Positions 25,451-35,375 of a stretch of 64,000 bases of DNA are shown here, piece after piece (positions within the stretch are counted from its first letter, which is position 1; each line of letters opens with the position of its first letter). A program made the translations under genes and the position numbers. Under the pieces are notes generated by a model. It saw nothing but the letters and a program-made list of their open reading frames with translations, had not been told where the DNA came from and did not search any database. The stretch comes from CADEDV01 sp964437415 (GTDB lineage: Bacteria; Bacteroidota; Bacteroidia; Chitinophagales; Chitinophagaceae). Location: NCBI GenBank assembly GCA_964437415.1, contig CAYTGN010000019.1:1-64000 (forward strand), written 5' to 3'.

Positions 25451-28060
25451 TTACTTCACTTTCTCCACTACTTCATTTCTAAAGACGACTGTATTATCAA
25501 ACACATCCACCAGCACCAGTTTGCTCTTATCAATATCTCCCGCCAGTATCCGTTTGCTTAACTGGTTCACAATCTCTTTTTGTATCAGCCGCTTCAGGGG
25601 TCTTGCACCAAACTGCGGGTCAAAACCCTGCTCGGCAATGTATTCCAAAGCATACTCGCCAAACTCCAATTGTATGCCGCTTTCCGCCACTAATTTCTTC
25701 AACGCATTCAGTTGTATCTGCACAATGCCTCTTATCTCCTTTTTCAACAGCGGCTGGAACATGATGATCTCATCCACCCTGTTCAGAAATTCAGGCCGTA
25801 TCGTTTGCCGCAGCAGGTTCATCACTTCCACTTTTGCTTTTTCCGCAGCGGCTTCAATATCTTTCTCTTTCACCCCATCAAATGCATCCATAATGAGGTG
25901 GCTGCCGATATTGCTGGTCATGATGATGATGGTGTTCTTGAAATTCACCACCCGGCCTTTGTTATCGGTGAGTCTTCCGTCATCCAGCACCTGCAGCAAC
26001 ACATTCCACACATCGGGGTGGGCTTTTTCAATTTCATCCAGCAACACCACACTATAAGGTTTTCTCCGTACGGCTTCGGTCAGTTGCCCTCCTTCTTCAT
26101 AACCCACATAACCGGGAGGAGCACCCACCAGTCTGCTCACGGTATGTTTTTCCTGGTATTCACTCATGTCAATCCGGGTCATCATACTTTCATCATCAAA
26201 CAAATATTCAGCAAGGGCTTTCGCCAGTTCCGTTTTACCCACACCGGTTGTTCCCAGGAAAATGAAAGAACCGATCGGCTTTTTCGGGTCCTGCAAGCCT
26301 GCCCTGCTCCTGCGCACAGCATCAGCCACCGCCGTGATAGCTTCATCCTGCCCCACCACCCTTTCATGCAGGTGATCTTCCAGTTTCAGCAATTTCTCTT
26401 TATCGCTTTGCAGCATCTTTGTTACAGGAATGCCTGTTGCTTTAGCAATGCTTTCGGCAATATCTTCAGCATCCACTTCTTCTTTCAGCAAACGCTTTTC
26501 GCCGCTTTCTTCTATTTGTTTCGTAAGGTTAGCGATCAGTTCTTCCTGTTCTTTTATTTTTCCGTAACGTATCTCGGCCACTTTTCCGTAATCACCTTCC
26601 CTTTCCGCCCTTTCTGCCTGCTGTTTCAGGTTCTCGATCTCCGCCTTTGCATTCTGCACCTTCTCCACCAACTCTTTTTCCTGGCTCCATTTGGCTTTGT
26701 AAGTATCCCTTGTTACAGCAAGATTCGCAATCTCGGTATTGAGTTCTTTCAGCTTTGCTTCATCATCCTCCCTTTTGATAGCTTCCCTTTCTATTTCTAA
26801 TTGCCTGATCTGCCTTTCCAATGTATCCAGTTCTTCGGGCATAGAGTTCATCTCTAAGCGAAGTTTGGCTGCACTTTCATCAATCAGATCAATCGCTTTA
26901 TCCGGCAGGAAGCGATCCGTTATATAACGGCTGGATAATTCCACCGCTGCAATGATCGCTTCATCCTTGATGCGGACATGGTGGTGTGTTTCATAGCGGT
27001 CTTTCAAGCCACGCAAAATGGAAATAGCATCTTCCACATCAGGTTCATCAATCATCACCCGCTGAAAACGCCTTTCTAATGCTTTATCTTTTTCAAAAAA
27101 TTTCTGGTATTCATTTAAAGTGGTTGCACCCACAGCTCTCAGATCGCCTTTGGCCAGCGCAGGTTTCAGAATATTGGCCGCATCCATAGCGCCTTCGCCG
27201 CCACCTGCGCCAACCAGCGTATGTATCTCATCAATAAACAAAATGATCTCACCATCGCTGCCGCTTACTTCCTTCACCACGGCTTTCAGTCTTTCTTCAA
27301 ATTCCCCTTTATATTTTGCCCCGGCAATGAGCAAACCCATATCCAGCGCATAAATAATCTTTGATTTCAAATTCTCCGGTACATCGCCATTCACAATCCG
27401 GTGTGCAATGCCTTCGGCGATGGCGGTTTTACCTACACCGGGTTCACCCACAAGGATGGGATTATTCTTTGTTCTGCGGGAAAGAATATGAAGGGTTCTT
27501 CTTATTTCTTCATCACGGCCAATGACGGGATCAAGTTTTCCCTGTCTTGCCAGTTCATTCAGGTTCTTGGCATATTTGTTCAGTGCATTGAATTCCTGTG
27601 ATTGTGTTTGCGAAGTAACGGTTTCGCCTTTGCGTAATTCTTTAATAGCAGCGATCAGTCCTTTTTCGGTAAGCCCGGTATTCTTCAATAGTTTGGCCGC
27701 ATCATCATTTCCCTGTACAATGGCCAGCAGCAGATGTTCCGGCGTCACAAACTCATCGCTGAACTGCTTCATTACAGCGCCGCTTCGAAGCACCACATTG
27801 TTTGCTTCCCGGCTGATCTGCTGGGCAGGGTCACCGGAAATTTTTGGTAGTTTGCTGATGAGTTCATCCAGTTTGCTTTCAACAAGATTAACGGTAACGT
27901 TATTCTTCTTGAGCAGATACTCAACAGGGGAATCTTGCTGTTCAAGCAACGCCTTGAGGATATGCTCCGTCCCGATATTTGGGTTTTGTGCATTAAAAGC
28001 AATCTGCTGTGCCTGCTGAAAGGCTTCGGCTGCTTTTATGGTAAAGTTTCCTAAGTTCAT
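25451..28060 (-). CDS. clpB: ClpB disaggregase
   Basis: An 869-residue Hsp100 disaggregase that threads aggregated proteins with DnaK. The N domain (residues 1-150) is followed by the first AAA+ module with Walker A GEPGVGKTAIAEG and LFIDEIHTLVGAGG. The coiled-coil middle domain (about 410-530) is rich in EREAIKREDDEAKLKEL. The second AAA+ module shows GTTGVGKTELAKALAEY and VLLDEIEKAHPDVWN, then the C-terminal ARPLKRLIQKEIVN. All expected motifs are intact. A 12-base inverted repeat lies just upstream. Confidence 0.97.
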   Translation of the reverse strand: MNLGNFTIKAAEAFQQAQQIAFNAQNPNIGTEHILKALLEQQDSPVEYLLKKNNVTVNLVESKLDELISKLPKISGDPAQQISREANNVVLRSGAVMKQFSDEFVTPEHLLLAIVQGNDDAAKLLKNTGLTEKGLIAAIKELRKGETVTSQTQSQEFNALNKYAKNLNELARQGKLDPVIGRDEEIRRTLHILSRRTKNNPILVGEPGVGKTAIAEGIAHRIVNGDVPENLKSKIIYALDMGLLIAGAKYKGEFEERLKAVVKEVSGSDGEIILFIDEIHTLVGAGGGEGAMDAANILKPALAKGDLRAVGATTLNEYQKFFEKDKALERRFQRVMIDEPDVEDAISILRGLKDRYETHHHVRIKDEAIIAAVELSSRYITDRFLPDKAIDLIDESAAKLRLEMNSMPEELDTLERQIRQLEIEREAIKREDDEAKLKELNTEIANLAVTRDTYKAKWSQEKELVEKVQNAKAEIENLKQQAERAEREGDYGKVAEIRYGKIKEQEELIANLTKQIEESGEKRLLKEEVDAEDIAESIAKATGIPVTKMLQSDKEKLLKLEDHLHERVVGQDEAITAVADAVRRSRAGLQDPKKPIGSFIFLGTTGVGKTELAKALAEYLFDDESMMTRIDMSEYQEKHTVSRLVGAPPGYVGYEEGGQLTEAVRRKPYSVVLLDEIEKAHPDVWNVLLQVLDDGRLTDNKGRVVNFKNTIIIMTSNIGSHLIMDAFDGVKEKDIEAAAEKAKVEVMNLLRQTIRPEFLNRVDEIIMFQPLLKKEIRGIVQIQLNALKKLVAESGIQLEFGEYALEYIAEQGFDPQFGARPLKRLIQKEIVNQLSKRILAGDIDKSKLVLVDVFDNTVVFRNEVVEKVK

Positions 28061-28077
28061 AATAATTAATTTTATTT

Positions 28078-28123
28078 GTCAACAGACCATGGCAAATCAC
28101 AGAACCTGCTTTGGTCTGTTGAC
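28078..28123. repeat. 12-base inverted repeat between clpB and a divergent gene
   Basis: gtcaacagacca at 28078-28089 and its exact reverse complement at 28112-28123 are separated by 22 bases. It lies 18 bases upstream of the clpB start. It does not resemble CIRCE (TTAGCACTC-N9-GAGTGCTAA). It could be an operator, or just part of the low-complexity gttgac-type repeats seen in this genome. Confidence 0.5.
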
Positions 28124-28177
28124 CGTTGACTGTGGACAGAACTCAAATACGTATCCAAGGCCCCAAACCCCGAAACT

Positions 28178-29230
28178 ATGTCATATAAAGTTAGTTTTAT
28201 CTGCATGAAAGTCATACCCGTAGCTGTTTTCCTGCTATTCTTTCAGCCTGCTGTTGCCCAGCCCGACTGGTCTGAGCTGAATACAGAACTGCAGGCCAAA
28301 CAAAAATTACTGGGCAACAACTTTACGATAATGATCGCCAATAAGGATAGCCTTTTGCTTAAAAAAGATATGGGCGACTTTAATGCCAAAACATTAGCCC
28401 CTATTGCCAGCAGCAGCAAATGGCTCACTGCCGCCCTTGTGATGGTGCTGGTGGATGAAGGAAAACTTTCGCTGGATGAACCCGTTGTGAAATATATTCC
28501 TGAGTTTGAAAAATATTTCAAGAACTACATTACACTGCGTCATTGCCTCAGCCACATGACGGGCATCAGCGATGAAGGCAGTTTTTTGAAACGCTTTTTT
28601 CAGCGTAAAAAATTCAACTCGCTGGAAGAAGAAGTCAACAGTTTTGCCGCAAGGGAGATCAGGGCCAACCCCGGCACCGATTTCTGGTATGGCAATATCG
28701 GGCTCAACATAGCTGGCCGTGTGGTGGAGGTGGTGACCAAAAGGAGATTTGACCTTGTGATCAAGCAACGGCTTTTTAACCCGCTGGCAATGCGCCGCAC
28801 CAGTTTCACCACCATGGATGGTTCGGTCATCAATCCCTCCGGCGGCGCACAATCCACTGCCGAAGATTACATGAAGTTTTTACAGATGCTGCTCAACAAA
28901 GGAAAGGTTGGCGACAAACAGGTGCTGAGTGAAGAGTCTTTACAGGAACTGGTGAAACTGCAAACAGCGGATGTGCCGGTGAGATATGCTCCTGAATCAG
29001 CCAAAGGATATGGCTATGCGCAGGGCAGTTGGGTGATAGAAGAAGGAAAAGACGGCAAGGCAAATGCATTGGCCAGTCCCGGCTTGTTTGGCGCATGGCC
29101 CATGATTGATTTTTGCCGCGGCTACGCCTACCTGGTACTTGTAAAAAGCCTTTTGGGAGAAGAAAGAGCAGAAGCTCATAAAGAACTAAAGACCATCGTG
29201 GACCAGCAACTGCCTGCCAAATGCCAATGA
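28178..29230 (+). CDS. serine hydrolase, beta-lactamase/class C family
   Basis: A 350-residue exported serine hydrolase of the class C beta-lactamase/DD-peptidase fold. The signal is VIPVAVFLLFFQPAVAQ. The alternative start ATG 28205 fits the signal better and removes nine residues. The SxxK motif is in IASSSKWLTAALVMVL (Ser and Lys active pair), and YxN is seen as FWYGNIGLNIAGRV. The KTG-like third motif is not obvious. It may act on D-Ala peptides or on an ester; an antibiotic target should not be assumed. Confidence 0.8.
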   Translation: MSYKVSFICMKVIPVAVFLLFFQPAVAQPDWSELNTELQAKQKLLGNNFTIMIANKDSLLLKKDMGDFNAKTLAPIASSSKWLTAALVMVLVDEGKLSLDEPVVKYIPEFEKYFKNYITLRHCLSHMTGISDEGSFLKRFFQRKKFNSLEEEVNSFAAREIRANPGTDFWYGNIGLNIAGRVVEVVTKRRFDLVIKQRLFNPLAMRRTSFTTMDGSVINPSGGAQSTAEDYMKFLQMLLNKGKVGDKQVLSEESLQELVKLQTADVPVRYAPESAKGYGYAQGSWVIEEGKDGKANALASPGLFGAWPMIDFCRGYAYLVLVKSLLGEERAEAHKELKTIVDQQLPAKCQ

Positions 29231-29239
29231 TGCCCGGGG

Positions 29240-31258
29240 TTATCTTTTCTTCAGCACTACCTGCTCGTTTTGTTTGGCCACCACCCTGTTGAAGAATTCC
29301 CGCAAAGCTTCATATTCTTCTGTGGCGAAAAGGGCCTTTTTGGTTTCGAGTCTGCATGTGATCCTGATCTCCTTATCCGATGCCCTGGTTGCCACATATT
29401 CAAAAGCGGCATCGCCCTGCTCGTTCAGTTTCATGTTTAGTGAAGCAGGTATCTCATCTGCGGTATAGCCATCGGGAATGGTCAATGAAATAGTATAACT
29501 CTCATCAAGCTTATACGGCATTTCAACCGGGTATCTTCTGTCTGCCGATTTGAAGGGATTGGTTTTGTAACGTCCGGACACAACGGGATGGATATAGATT
29601 ATACCGGCAGGGTCTGTATTGTATGCAATATCATAAGTGACCTCAACCGGTTCGTCCAGCAATTCACGGGAATGTATTTCCGGGTTTTCAATCTTTACTT
29701 CATTTTCATACAAAGCGGTTATCTCTTTCTTTAATGCGTCCCTATCACCCGATTTAAGCTTTTCCCTCATTTCAACGGATTCATAATAACCATGCAGTTT
29801 AGTCACCTTACCTTTCCACTCCCCTTTTTCGTTTCCTTGCAGCAACACACGGATGTTTTCCTTTTCAGTAAGCATATCAGAACTGAGATTCAGCTTTGTT
29901 CCCTTTTCATCCACCACTCTTACAGAGCCATTGTAGCAGTCATACGGCAATTTGCCAAATCCAAGGTAAGAATGGCTGGCATCCATCATCATATCTTTCC
30001 CGTCAACCCGTGCCTGGCTAATGACATAGTTGAAGCGGCCAATGACGGGATAATTATCATACACAAAACCAAATCGCTTCCGGCTGAGGATAACAGGATC
30101 TGCATGGATGCCGGCATACCTCAGCATGGCCGTCAGCAGCAGGTTGATCTCGGCCACTCCCCCGCTTTTAGAATCAAAAACACTTTTCAATGATTTATCT
30201 ATGTAAAGCTGAACATGATCCGTGCAGGTGAAATTGTCACGGACATAAGCAAATATTTTCTTTGCCTTTTCTGTTTCTGTTGTGGCATTCTGCAAAATTG
30301 CCGGCAACAATTTGGGCAGCCAGTCAATGGCTTTTTCCAACTGCATCCCGAATTCATCCCTTTTTATCAGGCGTTGTGTAAGATCAGGCCATGTGCCCAT
30401 GATTGTGGTTGGTGTCAGCGGCTCAAGGTAGGCAGCGAGCTGAAATTCCAGTTTGGCCATATAATTTTTCAGCGTCGTGGTATAGGCTTCCTCATTCAAC
30501 GGGGGCACCTCTTTCATAGCCCAGCGAAATATCGAAATTCCGCAGCTGATCGTAATGCGTTCCGTTCCCAGAGATGTTCCATAACCGCCTTCCCTTTTAA
30601 CCTCAACACCAAAATTCCCTGTTTTGTCCTTCCTGTCCCGTATATGAAAAGGCATACTGCCTTGTGATATCAGCATATATTTTAAAAAAGCCGGTATGGC
30701 CACGGTGTATTCACTCCAGAGAGCAGGAATTTCCCGCTGAAAATACCAGGGCTGAAGATTAAAAAGATAATCCGAAGTAAGTTTATATTCATACTCAATT
30801 ACAGATCCCTCCTTCACATTGGGAAAAGTGAATTTGCGGATAACCCTGTTCTTATCAATCCTGTCTTTGAAAAGAGCCGTTTTTACATCCAGTTTGGACT
30901 GGACCACTTTCCCGTTCTCATAATTATAAGTGACCGCCTTCAGGTCATCCAGTTTTTCTTCATTCTCACCTTCTGCATACAAGGGTATCTCAACAGTGGC
31001 ATAGTCATAGCCGCTTTTTTTGAGAATATGAATCCGCTGATGACGTTTGAATTCAAGGGAAAACCATTCTTTCTGGTTTCCCTTTATCTGAGTGCTGCCG
31101 ACATCTGAAATGATCACAGCTGCTGCACTGGTGTCAATATTATATTTTTCTTTTGTAAGATCTGCTGCTGAAACCTTTCCAAATTTTACAGGGCCGGGTT
31201 CCTGTGCAGAGGCAGTAAGAGTAAGAACGGCAAGAAAGATAAAATAAGGTTGTCTCAT
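29240..31258 (-). CDS. DUF3857/transglutaminase-like exported protein (first of three)
   Basis: A 672-residue exported protein (signal FIFLAVLTLTASAQ). DUF3857 occupies residues about 60-240 (SAAAVIISDVGSTQIKG, then HILKKSGYDYATVE). A transglutaminase-like domain comes next (about 330-430), and a beta-rich C-terminus follows. The position where transglutaminases have GDCKA reads GGVAE in this copy, so the catalytic Cys is absent. It is nearly the same length as the copy at 33234 and clearly paralogous. The function of these Bacteroidota proteins is unknown. Confidence 0.85.
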   Translation of the reverse strand: MRQPYFIFLAVLTLTASAQEPGPVKFGKVSAADLTKEKYNIDTSAAAVIISDVGSTQIKGNQKEWFSLEFKRHQRIHILKKSGYDYATVEIPLYAEGENEEKLDDLKAVTYNYENGKVVQSKLDVKTALFKDRIDKNRVIRKFTFPNVKEGSVIEYEYKLTSDYLFNLQPWYFQREIPALWSEYTVAIPAFLKYMLISQGSMPFHIRDRKDKTGNFGVEVKREGGYGTSLGTERITISCGISIFRWAMKEVPPLNEEAYTTTLKNYMAKLEFQLAAYLEPLTPTTIMGTWPDLTQRLIKRDEFGMQLEKAIDWLPKLLPAILQNATTETEKAKKIFAYVRDNFTCTDHVQLYIDKSLKSVFDSKSGGVAEINLLLTAMLRYAGIHADPVILSRKRFGFVYDNYPVIGRFNYVISQARVDGKDMMMDASHSYLGFGKLPYDCYNGSVRVVDEKGTKLNLSSDMLTEKENIRVLLQGNEKGEWKGKVTKLHGYYESVEMREKLKSGDRDALKKEITALYENEVKIENPEIHSRELLDEPVEVTYDIAYNTDPAGIIYIHPVVSGRYKTNPFKSADRRYPVEMPYKLDESYTISLTIPDGYTADEIPASLNMKLNEQGDAAFEYVATRASDKEIRITCRLETKKALFATEEYEALREFFNRVVAKQNEQVVLKKR

Positions 31259-31304
31259 GTGGTTCGTATTGTTCAGAAAATCCAGTGCAGATGCACCGGG
31301 AATA

Positions 31305-33230
31305 TCAGAAAGCCTTCAGGGGTTGTTCATTCCGCACCAGCACTACCCGGTTGCGGTCGGCCTTATACACAGCATCGTAATACTTCACTAATTCCTGGTA
31401 GTCTTTAGCAGGGAAACGACCACTGTATTGCTCTATGCTGCGATAATAGTATAATTTGTTTCCGGAAAGTTTTACCGAACAACTGTATTTGCCGTAAGGA
31501 CTGCTGATGTTTACCGCCGCCGGAACAGATTCCGGTTCATAACCTTTGGGGAGTTCTATTTCTACTGAATCCACATCTTTATAGTCATAGCCCAATAAAA
31601 TATCTGTCTTTCTTTCCGCGGAAGCATTCAGTTTCCGGTAAGATTTTGTCATCACATTGGGTGTAATGAATAACCGTTTACCGGTGATGCTGGCATAATT
31701 TCTCACCACAATATCCAACGACTCATGGATGACGGGTAAAGCAGACGGCTCCTCCCGGTAATTGAATCCTGCAATATCATAAGTCGGGAAATCAAGGTCT
31801 TCACTCAGCAGTTCCCTCACTTTTTCCTGTGAAAGATTATTGATAATACCATGCAGCCTGTCCTGCTGAGTGCCCCTGTACTGAGATTGTGTATTCACTT
31901 CCAGCGTTCCTTCTTCATCAAGAAGAGCTTTGACTTTGCGAACCTGGAGATTTTCATTCACTCCATATTTTGGGGTGCGTACCATCCTGCCGCCATTCTC
32001 ATCAACCAGCAGTGCATGTCTTCCTGAAGTAAAATCACCCAGGTATCCTGCCGGCATAGTCTGGCTGGTGCATTCAAGCCACATGCTGTCTTTTTGCAGC
32101 GGCACACAAAGAATGACATGGTTAAACTGCTGCGAAGGAAAATCCTCTGTAATATAAGTGGCGTTGGCGCCTGCCCGTATCAGTGCATAGTAAGAAGGTA
32201 TGCCAGCTTCCTTCAGTAAACTGTACATATAATTGGTCAGCGCTTTGCAATCTCCATAGCCTTTTGTGGCTACAAACTTTGCTTCAAAAGGCTGCCAGCC
32301 TCCAATACCCAATTGTATGCTGATGTAGCGGGTATTTTTTTGCATATAGGCATATAAACGACTGACCTTTTCTCTTATATCACTAACACCCGAAGTAAGG
32401 CTATGCACTGTTTGTTTGACAGGATCGGGCAATTGGTCTTTCCCGATCTTCAGTGCATGTACAAATTTTCCAAAATCCTGCCAGGTGGCCATGTTACCCT
32501 TATAATCATCCATCTGGAATTCCGTTGGGCCAAGGATCACTACGGTGGAAAGTTCATGCCACATCGGAGAAAATGATTCACGGGAAATGGCCGGCATATT
32601 GCTGACCGACCAGGTGGTCATTACCTTGCTTTTATCACGACTCACAACCGGCTCGCCTTTGTATAAAAAAGCTTTATGCCTGAAAGTATAATTTTCATTG
32701 CAGATCACCGTAAGACTGCTTTTCTCCACTGCGAGGAACTCACCACCCTGCGGGGCCCACGAAGGGAAAAACAAAGTGGCTTTGTTAACGATCTCTGAAA
32801 TGTATTCTACCGTATATGGATAGACTTTGTGATAAAAGCTGTGCCGTTTAACCCTGTTATCATCTATCAGGTTAGATTCCGAAGTACCGCTGATGTCTTC
32901 TACGTCTTTCTTTTTGATCTTTTTTAATTGTTTGCCGCCGGCATCGTACAGGTAGCCATCAATGGAAGAAATATCACGATGCTTGTCATAGTATTCAGAA
33001 AAATCAGCCCATCGTTCGCCTGCCTCATTCAATATGGTAACAGCATAACGGTTGGTGGTGATTGCCTCACGGGGACTTTTGATCTCAAATTGCAGCTCTT
33101 CCACCCTCACCACAGCGTTGGCATTCTTCAGCAGATCTTTGGGTATCAGCCCTACGGCATAATTCTGGGATGCAGCCGAAAAAGAAAGACCTGCGATGCC
33201 CAGCAACGATAAAATTATATTTACCCTCAT
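31305..33230 (-). CDS. DUF3857/transglutaminase protein with intact Cys (second of three)
   Basis: A 641-residue exported protein (signal IILSLLGIAGLSFSAASQ). It differs from its two neighbours in sequence and keeps the active-site context KGYGDCKALTNYMYSLL with Cys, a following His-bearing strand NHVILCVPL and an Asp further on. It is therefore the only one of the three likely to be an active transglutaminase or protease-like enzyme. Its stop lies 47 bases from the start of the first gene, and it begins 4 bases before the end of the third, so the three probably form one operon. Confidence 0.85.
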   Translation of the reverse strand: MRVNIILSLLGIAGLSFSAASQNYAVGLIPKDLLKNANAVVRVEELQFEIKSPREAITTNRYAVTILNEAGERWADFSEYYDKHRDISSIDGYLYDAGGKQLKKIKKKDVEDISGTSESNLIDDNRVKRHSFYHKVYPYTVEYISEIVNKATLFFPSWAPQGGEFLAVEKSSLTVICNENYTFRHKAFLYKGEPVVSRDKSKVMTTWSVSNMPAISRESFSPMWHELSTVVILGPTEFQMDDYKGNMATWQDFGKFVHALKIGKDQLPDPVKQTVHSLTSGVSDIREKVSRLYAYMQKNTRYISIQLGIGGWQPFEAKFVATKGYGDCKALTNYMYSLLKEAGIPSYYALIRAGANATYITEDFPSQQFNHVILCVPLQKDSMWLECTSQTMPAGYLGDFTSGRHALLVDENGGRMVRTPKYGVNENLQVRKVKALLDEEGTLEVNTQSQYRGTQQDRLHGIINNLSQEKVRELLSEDLDFPTYDIAGFNYREEPSALPVIHESLDIVVRNYASITGKRLFITPNVMTKSYRKLNASAERKTDILLGYDYKDVDSVEIELPKGYEPESVPAAVNISSPYGKYSCSVKLSGNKLYYYRSIEQYSGRFPAKDYQELVKYYDAVYKADRNRVVLVRNEQPLKAF

Positions 33231-33233
33231 GGT

Positions 33234-35252
33234 TTATTTCTTCTTTTTGAAAACGATCTGTTCGTTTTGTTTTTTCACAACGAAATTGAAAAACTCTCTC
33301 AGTATCTCGTATTCTTCAGGATCAAACCAGGCCCTCTTCACCCGGATGCGGGAACGCAGAGAAACAGTGCCGGCTGATTCAGAAATACGGTATTCAAACA
33401 CAGCATCTTCCTCTTCGTTGAATTTCACTATGGCCTGTTTGGGAAGCTCATCCAGCACATAGCCTGACGGCACTTCCATTTGCAGTGTATAAAACTCATC
33501 TATGGTATATGGCATTTCTACAGGGTAAAAACGTTCAGCAGACTTAAACGGGTTTTCTTTATATCCCATTCCAAACATGGGATTGACATATAAAATATCT
33601 TCTTCCGGCTGAGCAACATCAAATTCAAAGAAAACACCAACGGGTTCTTCAAATTTTTCCAGCGAATCCACCCTTTCCTTTGCGGTGCTGATCTCTAAGC
33701 CAAAACCTTTAACTATTTCTTTGGCTAATTGCCCTGTGTTGCTTTCTTTGAGATTGTTACGGATACGGTACGATTCATAGTAGCCGGGCACCTGTTGCAG
33801 GCTGCCAATCCATTTTCCTTCCTCACTGTTGATCATGAAAATAGTTGTCATTTTCGACTCCTTCACTGATTCTGGTGTGAGATCAACTGACGTGGCAGCT
33901 TCATTGATGATCCTGGCATGACCGTTGTAACAGTCTGTTCCCAATTTGCCAAAACCTAAACGGGGTCTGCTTGCATCCAGGTAATATTCCTTACCATCTG
34001 TCTCTATGCGGCAAACAACATAGTTCATGCGGTCTATCAACGGGTAAATGGCATGTGAATAGCCATGTGACCGGGTACTTAATAATACCGGGTCTGCGTT
34101 GATTCCAGCCTTGCGGAGCATTGCTATGAGCAAAATATTGATCTCGGCCACATTCCCGTTCTTGTCTTTGAGAATATTCCTCAAAGATTTTTGTAAATAT
34201 CTTGCGGATGTGCTGGTGCAGGTGAAATGATCCCTCACCCAATAATAAATATTCCGGGCCTTGTCTGTAAAGGTTGAGGCGTTGCCTACAGCATCTTGTG
34301 TTGCATCGCCGAGCCAGCCATTGTCCTTGGTGAGTTGCAGACCAAAATCTTCATCATTCATCAGGTCTTTGGTCACACTGGCCCATGTGCCCATGATGGG
34401 GCGATAAGGGAAGGGATCACGGATTGCCTGCAACTGGAATTCAATTTTTGAAATATGATTGCGAAGAGTAGATGTGAAATTTTCAAGTTTCAAAGCCGGT
34501 ACATCTTTCATGGCCCAGCGGTAGTCTGTAACATTGGCAGAAAAATTTGCTCTATCCGTTCCACCGGCACCTCTTGTTTCCGCCATGGTAAAATTGCTCC
34601 GACGATTTTTTTGCTCCTTTACAGCATAAGCATGATAGCCCTGCGTAAGAGTTACATAATTATAAAATTCCGGCATGGCCACATTGTATTCACTCCAAAG
34701 GCGTGGGTATTGCCCCTGGAACTCCCACGGTTGCAGGTTAAACACAAAATCTGACATGATCTTATATTCATATTCAATGATGCTGTCTTCTTTAATATTC
34801 GGAAAAGTGAATTTTCTTATAGTCAGGTTTTTGTTGATCTTATCCTTAAAAACAGCAGATTTTACATCCAGTTTGGTTTCTACGACCTTACCATTTTCAA
34901 GATTATAAGTAACCGCTTTCAGGTTATTGAGTTGTTCTTCTGCATTACCTGCGGAACTGGTATAAAGATTTATTTCTACATCCCCTATATCATACCCGCT
35001 TTTCTTTAATATATGTGCCCGGCGATAGTTTTTAAACTCCAAGGAAAAACTTCCTTTGTTATTGCCGACGATTTCGGTGGAGCCGATATCAGCAATAACC
35101 ACCGCTGCAGCGCTGGTGTCTAAGTCATACACTGTGGTTTTGAAATCTTCCGCTTTGACGCTGCCGAATTTGATCTTGGGCCGGTCCTGTGCCCCGGCAA
35201 AATAAACGGCTGTCAATAATAAGGAAAGAACGTGAATGAGTGACTTTTTCAT
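33234..35252 (-). CDS. DUF3857/transglutaminase-like exported protein (third of three)
   Basis: A 672-residue exported paralogue of the protein at 29240. The signal is IHVLSLLLTAVYFAGAQ. DUF3857 shows SAAAVVIADIGSTEIVG and HILKKSGYDIGDVE. The transglutaminase region has KNGNVAEINILLIAML, again with no Cys at the catalytic position. It is first in the putative three-gene operon, so it should carry the promoter. The N-terminal half is closest to the first copy, suggesting tandem duplication. Confidence 0.85.
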   Translation of the reverse strand: MKKSLIHVLSLLLTAVYFAGAQDRPKIKFGSVKAEDFKTTVYDLDTSAAAVVIADIGSTEIVGNNKGSFSLEFKNYRRAHILKKSGYDIGDVEINLYTSSAGNAEEQLNNLKAVTYNLENGKVVETKLDVKSAVFKDKINKNLTIRKFTFPNIKEDSIIEYEYKIMSDFVFNLQPWEFQGQYPRLWSEYNVAMPEFYNYVTLTQGYHAYAVKEQKNRRSNFTMAETRGAGGTDRANFSANVTDYRWAMKDVPALKLENFTSTLRNHISKIEFQLQAIRDPFPYRPIMGTWASVTKDLMNDEDFGLQLTKDNGWLGDATQDAVGNASTFTDKARNIYYWVRDHFTCTSTSARYLQKSLRNILKDKNGNVAEINILLIAMLRKAGINADPVLLSTRSHGYSHAIYPLIDRMNYVVCRIETDGKEYYLDASRPRLGFGKLGTDCYNGHARIINEAATSVDLTPESVKESKMTTIFMINSEEGKWIGSLQQVPGYYESYRIRNNLKESNTGQLAKEIVKGFGLEISTAKERVDSLEKFEEPVGVFFEFDVAQPEEDILYVNPMFGMGYKENPFKSAERFYPVEMPYTIDEFYTLQMEVPSGYVLDELPKQAIVKFNEEEDAVFEYRISESAGTVSLRSRIRVKRAWFDPEEYEILREFFNFVVKKQNEQIVFKKKK

Positions 35253-35375
35253 CGAAGAAGTGAATTGGTGATAAATTACATAGAAAAAGTATTCTCAATT
35301 TTACATAAAAAAGCTGAATTTGCCTATTGCAGCAGTTCCTGATAAGGGTAACCTATTATTTATCAAACATTCATC

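Noticed and set aside
25712..26800. A long plus-strand open frame opposite clpB
   Set aside because: It is antisense to an intact, strongly conserved clpB and its sequence has the skewed composition of a shadow frame.
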